From: CAZYWA01 sp964650975 [NCBI: uncultured bacterium] | GTDB lineage: Bacteria > JADJOY01 | Assembly: GCA_964650975.1 (NCBI GenBank) | Contig: CAZYWA010000101.1 | Coordinates: forward strand, 1-9,278 | Length of the DNA stretch: 9,278 bases | Direction of reading: 5' to 3' | Shown: positions 5,531 to 9,278 of the stretch, in pieces | Layout: every line of letters begins with the position of its first letter | How positions within the stretch are numbered: the stretch's first letter is position 1 | Program-made: the position numbers and the translations under genes | The notes under the pieces: model-generated | Told to the model about the DNA's origin: nothing | Seen by the model: the letters and a program-made list of their open reading frames with translations, nothing else | Database searches by the model: none

Positions 5531-8500
5531 GCAGGTGGCGAACCGCTACTGCATCGAGCGCTTCCTCGCCCAGGGCGGAATGGGCGAGGTCTACGAGGCC
5601 CACGACCTCGAGCTCGCGACCCCGGTGGCGCTCAAGACGATCCTGCCCGAAATCGCCGTCAATCCCGCGGCTCTGCACCGCTTTCGGCGCGAGGTGCTGC
5701 TGGCCCGGCGCATCACCCATCCCAACATCTGCCGGGTGTTCGATTTCGGGCAGCACACTTCCGGTGGTCAGACGGTCTCGTTCCTGACCATGGAGCTCTT
5801 GCGTGGCGAGTCGCTCGCCGACCGCCTCGCCCGCGGCGGGCCCGTGCCCTCGGCCGAGATCCTGCCGCTCGTGGATCAGCTCGCTCGAGCGCTCGACGCG
5901 GCCCACGGCGCGGGTGTCGTGCACCGCGACTTCAAGAGCGCCAACGTGCTGCTGGTTCCTGCGGATGACCCGGTCCCGCGCGTGGTGGTCACCGACTTCG
6001 GGACCGCGCGCGAGCACGGGACGGTCGGCCGTGAACCCGGGGCTCGCATCACCTCGGAGTACGCGATCGTCGGTACTCCCGCCTACATGGCCCCCGAGCA
6101 GGTGCTGGGCGACGTCGCTGGACCGGCGGCCGATATCTACGCGCTGGGGGTGGTGCTCTTCGAGCTGGTGACCGGGGCCTTGCCGTTCCACGGCGACACG
6201 CCGATCGCCACCGCGGTGCAGCGGCTGCACGTCGACCCGCCCCGGCCGTCCTCGCTCATCCCGGACCTCGACCCTCGCTGGGAAGAGGCCATTCTGCGGT
6301 GCCTCGACCGCGACCCTTCGAGGCGCTTCCGGAGCGGGGCGGACGTGATGCGAGCGCTCGCCGGAGAGCCGGAGCAGTCGGTCGCGGGGGCCGGCGGCCA
6401 GGGCAGCTCCGTGGTCCGTCACCAGCTGCCGGCCGAGCGCGACGGATTCGTGGGCCGGCGGGGTGACCTCGACCAGCTGAGCCAGCAGCTCGCCAGCGGC
6501 TCCAAGTTGGTGTCTGTGGTGGGCCCGGGTGGCGCGGGCAAGACCCGGCTCGTCACCCGCTACGCCTGGACACGCCTGCGCGAGTGGCCTGGAGGTGCGT
6601 GGTTCTGCGATCTGGCGGAGGCGCGCACCGTCGACGGGATCGTGCTCGCGGTCGCACGCTCGCTCGAAGTACCGCTCGGCAAGGGCGATCCCGTGGCGCA
6701 GCTCGGACACGCGATCGCGGCTCGCGGGCGCTGCCTGGTGATCCTCGACAACTTCGAGCAAGTGGCGCGGTGCGCGTCCGAGACCCTCGGCCGGTGGCTG
6801 GAGCGGACCGCCGAGGCGCAGTTCGTGGTCACGTCGCGCGAGCTGCTGGGGCTGGCCGGCGAGCGGACCCAGCCGCTCGCACCGCTCGACGATCCGGCCG
6901 CGGTCGAGCTCTTCACCACCCGGGCGCGCGCAGCCAAGCCCGGCTTCCGGCTCGCGGCGGACGAGCTGCGCGCGGTGGAGGAGCTGGTGCGCGCGCTCGA
7001 AGGCATTCCGCTCGCCATCGAGCTCGCGGCCGCGCGGGTGCGGCTGCTCCCTCCCAAGCAGATCCTGGCGCGGATGAAGGATCGGTTCCGGCTGCTTGCC
7101 AACGGCGCGCACCGCGACGGCCGCCACGCCACGCTGCGGGCGACGCTCGACTGGTCGTGGGACCTGCTGGCGGAATGGGAGAAGGCGGCGCTGGCGCAGG
7201 CCAGCGTGTTCGAGGGCGGCTTCACGGTCGAGTCGGCGGAGGGCGTGCTCGAGCTCTCGCCCTGGCCGGAAGCACCGTGGGCCATGGACGCGGTGCAGTC
7301 GCTGGTGGACAAGTCGCTGGTGCGGCCGGCCGACGATTACCGGTTCGACCTGCTGGTCAGCGTGAAGGAGTACGCGGCGGAGAAGCTGCGCTCGCCATCG
7401 ACCTTCGCGGGGAGCGGACCGGGCGCCGAGCAGGCCGCGCAGCTCCGCCACGGGCGGCGCTATTCGGAAAGCGGGAGCGACGAGGCCATCGACGCGCTCG
7501 ACACCCACGGTGGCGTCGACCGCCGCCGAACGCTGGCGCGCGACTTCGACAACCTGGTGGCCGCCTGCCGGCGCGCGATCGCGCGTGGCGACGGCGAGGT
7601 CGCGGTGGCGACCTGCCGGGGAGCGTGGGCGGTGCTCGAGCTCCAGGGTCCGTTCGGCGCGGGAGCGGAGCTGGCGGAAGCGGTGGTCGCGCTCACGACG
7701 CTCGACACCGAGTCACGGGCGCGAATCGAACGGGTCGCCGGGGATGCGTGGCGATTCGCCGGACGGCCGGAACGTGCGCATAGCTGCTACGAGGCGGCGC
7801 TCCGCGGCAGCCGTGAGCTCGGGGACCGAAGCGGTGAGGGAAGCGTGCTCGACCGCCTCGGCAACCTCGATCGGGAGGGCGGGAGCATGGACGAGGCCCG
7901 TGCCTCCTACGAGGCCGCGCTCGCGATCGCCCGCGCGATCGAGGACTCCCGGCGCGAAGGGATCGTCCTCGGCGACCTCGGGATCCTGCACGCGGATCAG
8001 GGGCGCATGGACGAGGCACGCGTCCACTACACCTCCGCCCTCGTCAGCCACCGCGAGTCGGGGGATCGGGTCCGCGAAGGCGGCGTCTTGCTGAGCCTCG
8101 GGATCCTCGACTCCGAGCAGGGGCGCTTCGAGGAAGCCCGCGTCCACTACGACGCGGCGCTCGCCATCCAGCGCGAGCTGGGAAACCGCCGGGCGGAAGG
8201 CCAGGTGCTCTGCAATGCCGGGAATCTCTGCCTGAACCAGGGCCGCATGGACGAGGCGCGCGGCTGCTACGAGACCGCGCTCGCGCTCCTGCGCGAGGTG
8301 GGTGCCCGGCCGATCGAGGCCATCGTGCTCGGCAACATCGGGCTGGTGCTCCACTCGGAGCCAGGCCGCACCGACGAGGCCCGTGCGCACTACGAGGCCG
8401 CCCTCGCCATCCATCGCGAGATGGGCAGCAAGCACAACCAGGGTCTGATGCTCGGAAACCTCGCGGTCCTGCACCTCGAGCAAGGCCGGTTCGCGGAGGC

Positions 8501-8858
8501 CCGCACCCACTGCGAGCCGGCGCTGGCGATCCACCGCGAGCTGCGGGACGGCAGGACGACGGCCATCCTGCTGAGCGTGCTGGGCGCGATCGAGGGCCGT
8601 CTGGGAGACTTCGAGAACGCTCGGGCTCGGCTGACAGAAGGCGAAGCACTGCTTCGCGAGATCGGCGATCGTCTCGAGCTCGGGAAGCTATTGTGCTGCC
8701 GAGCCGAGGTCGACCATCGCGCCGGCGACACGGCCGCCGCCGTCACCGCCCTGGGCGAGGCCGAGGGACTCGCTCGCGCACTCGGCGCCGGCCCTGGCTC
8801 CGAGCTCGCTCAGCAACTCGACGACGCCCGCTCGGTGCTCGCGTCGCGCGCGTCGTGA
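5436..8858 (+). CDS. Ser/Thr protein kinase fused to STAND ATPase and TPR repeats
   Basis: This 1140-residue soluble signalling protein has three parts. Residues about 37-310 are a Hanks-type kinase: glycine loop AQGGMGEVY (45-53), Lys67 in VALK, catalytic HRDFKSAN (163-170), DFG (187-189), GTPAYMAPEQ (213-222) and DIYALG (233-238). All key catalytic residues are present, so it should be active. Residues about 335-660 are a STAND/NB-ARC-like ATPase: Walker A GPGGAGKT (363-370), Walker B CLVILDNFEQ (433-442), sensor TSR (466-468), GIPLAIELAA, and a winged-helix-type LDWSWDLL segment. Residues about 765-1121 are TPR repeats of 40 residues. No membrane segment or DNA-binding domain is seen, so phosphorylation is the likely output, with ligand binding to the TPRs gating ATP-driven assembly. 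That mechanism is inferred from STAND proteins such as MalT and AfsR. ATG 5436 keeps the SFAVGEQVANRY lead-in usual before such kinases. Confidence 0.96.
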   Translation: MSELDRATVTPSAVPGRRAEPKLASRSFAVGEQVANRYCIERFLAQGGMGEVYEAHDLELATPVALKTILPEIAVNPAALHRFRREVLLARRITHPNICRVFDFGQHTSGGQTVSFLTMELLRGESLADRLARGGPVPSAEILPLVDQLARALDAAHGAGVVHRDFKSANVLLVPADDPVPRVVVTDFGTAREHGTVGREPGARITSEYAIVGTPAYMAPEQVLGDVAGPAADIYALGVVLFELVTGALPFHGDTPIATAVQRLHVDPPRPSSLIPDLDPRWEEAILRCLDRDPSRRFRSGADVMRALAGEPEQSVAGAGGQGSSVVRHQLPAERDGFVGRRGDLDQLSQQLASGSKLVSVVGPGGAGKTRLVTRYAWTRLREWPGGAWFCDLAEARTVDGIVLAVARSLEVPLGKGDPVAQLGHAIAARGRCLVILDNFEQVARCASETLGRWLERTAEAQFVVTSRELLGLAGERTQPLAPLDDPAAVELFTTRARAAKPGFRLAADELRAVEELVRALEGIPLAIELAAARVRLLPPKQILARMKDRFRLLANGAHRDGRHATLRATLDWSWDLLAEWEKAALAQASVFEGGFTVESAEGVLELSPWPEAPWAMDAVQSLVDKSLVRPADDYRFDLLVSVKEYAAEKLRSPSTFAGSGPGAEQAAQLRHGRRYSESGSDEAIDALDTHGGVDRRRTLARDFDNLVAACRRAIARGDGEVAVATCRGAWAVLELQGPFGAGAELAEAVVALTTLDTESRARIERVAGDAWRFAGRPERAHSCYEAALRGSRELGDRSGEGSVLDRLGNLDREGGSMDEARASYEAALAIARAIEDSRREGIVLGDLGILHADQGRMDEARVHYTSALVSHRESGDRVREGGVLLSLGILDSEQGRFEEARVHYDAALAIQRELGNRRAEGQVLCNAGNLCLNQGRMDEARGCYETALALLREVGARPIEAIVLGNIGLVLHSEPGRTDEARAHYEAALAIHREMGSKHNQGLMLGNLAVLHLEQGRFAEARTHCEPALAIHRELRDGRTTAILLSVLGAIEGRLGDFENARARLTEGEALLREIGDRLELGKLLCCRAEVDHRAGDTAAAVTALGEAEGLARALGAGPGSELAQQLDDARSVLASRAS
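7728..8798 (+). repeat. Array of about nine 40-residue TPR units (120-bp period)
   Basis: The C-terminal third of the kinase protein is a regular array. After a first unit at residues 765-800, units begin at 801, 841, 881, 921, 961, 1002, 1042 and 1082. The core is GNLxxxQGRMDEARxxYExALAIxRE. The unit starting at 961 has one extra residue (LVLHSEPGRTDEA), shifting the period by three bases. At the DNA level GCATGGACGAGGC recurs in several units, pointing to expansion by duplication. A 40-residue period is typical of kinesin-light-chain/TPR_12-type arrays. The last two units have diverged most. Confidence 0.88.
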
Positions 8859-8868
8859 GTGCGGTTCC

Positions 8869-9278
8869 TCAGGCGCTGGGCTTCGCGACCGCGGTGCCGG
8901 TGGTCTTGAGCGGCGTCTCGATCATCTGCAGCCACGCCTTCTCGTCGCCCGGCTGCCAGTGCTGCGGGTACATGTAGAAGAGCTGCATCTCGTAGTTGCC
9001 CTTGTCGAGCGGGAAGAGGTCGAACTTGAAGGCGACCTCGCCGATCGAGCCGGGGACGCTCTCGGGGCTGTCTTCCGCGGTCACGTCGTCCTTGTAGATG
9101 AGGTCGGTCACCGGCACCAGCACCTTCGGCATCTCGACGTACCACAGGAACGTACCGGGCTTGCCGGTCTCCAGGTGCCAGTTGGGCTGCTTGGGATCGA
9201 GGTCCTTCTCGTCGGCGGTGGTGACTCCGTCGATGGTGTGCCAGGGATCCTTGCCGCCCGGGCTGGGGCGGTAATAGC
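8869..9278 (-). CDS. Unrecognised protein, C-terminal part (runs off the window)
   Basis: The minus-strand frame is open from the window edge to a TGA at 8869-8871, giving about 135 residues, so the N terminus lies outside. The visible part reads in from YYRPSPGGKDPWHTIDG, through GTFLWYVEMPKVLVPVTDL, to the C-terminal AVAKPSA. It is rich in Trp, Tyr, Pro, Asp and Lys, has no Cys and no membrane segment. The mix of short beta-like strands with Pro and Gly turns suggests a beta-rich domain, possibly exported, but no signal peptide can be seen. The Met at 9132 is internal because protein-like sequence continues upstream of it. The gene converges on the kinase gene, with ten bases between the two stops. 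No family is recognised. Confidence 0.75.
   Translation of the reverse strand, partial: YYRPSPGGKDPWHTIDGVTTADEKDLDPKQPNWHLETGKPGTFLWYVEMPKVLVPVTDLIYKDDVTAEDSPESVPGSIGEVAFKFDLFPLDKGNYEMQLFYMYPQHWQPGDEKAWLQMIETPLKTTGTAVAKPSA

Noticed and set aside
5921-5946. HRDFKSAN in place of the more common HRDLKPxN in the kinase catalytic loop
   Set aside because: The catalytic Asp, Lys and Asn are all kept, and this variant is familiar in bacterial kinases of this type, so it does not signal a pseudokinase.
5271-7508. Long open frame on the minus strand opposite the kinase gene
   Set aside because: It is an antisense shadow produced by GC-rich codons, with Arg/Gln/His-rich sequence and no motifs, while the plus strand shows complete kinase and ATPase motifs.
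7836-8798. Regular 120-bp repeats considered as a CRISPR or intergenic satellite
   Set aside because: They lie in frame inside one gene and encode TPR helices; there are no short identical repeats with unique spacers.

Overview
The window is strongly GC-rich, and third codon positions in the real genes are nearly all G or C. It is bacterial. A Ser/Thr kinase fused to a STAND ATPase and TPR repeats, a FemAB-like acyltransferase and a B12-type radical SAM enzyme together suggest a high-GC, gene-rich environmental lineage such as Myxococcota, Gemmatimonadota, Acidobacteriota or candidate Eisenbacteria. The sequence alone does not settle the phylum.

Layout. Positions 1-392 are mostly non-coding. 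They hold a possible 3' tail of an upstream gene, three GCTTCTA heptamers with a 15-bp palindrome, a possible 38-residue membrane peptide followed by a hairpin, and a weak promoter candidate. Positions 393-3692 form a plus-strand operon of three genes: a PP-loop ATP pyrophosphatase with a Cys4 knuckle and a CxxC...C cysteine triad, a FemAB/GNAT-like acyltransferase, and a radical SAM protein with a C-terminal SPASM/twitch-type cysteine set. A 35-codon reading frame exactly bridges the first two genes through ATGA and GTGA overlaps. A GC-rich hairpin separates the operon from a convergent minus-strand gene (3722-5251) for a B12-binding-domain radical SAM enzyme. A divergent intergenic region of about 180 bp leads into a plus-strand gene (5436-8858) for a 1140-residue kinase-STAND-TPR signalling protein. 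The last 410 bases carry the C-terminal part of an unrecognised minus-strand protein that converges on the kinase gene.

How the genes may work together. The three-gene operon combines ATP-dependent activation (possibly sulfur or amide transfer), acyl or aminoacyl transfer, and radical chemistry. This looks like a small modification or biosynthesis pathway, perhaps on a cell-surface glycan, lipid or peptide; the substrate is not visible. The B12 radical SAM enzyme next door may add a methylation or rearrangement step, but it is transcribed separately and the link is inference. The kinase is a typical large bacterial signalling protein, and its link to the neighbouring enzymes rests only on adjacency.
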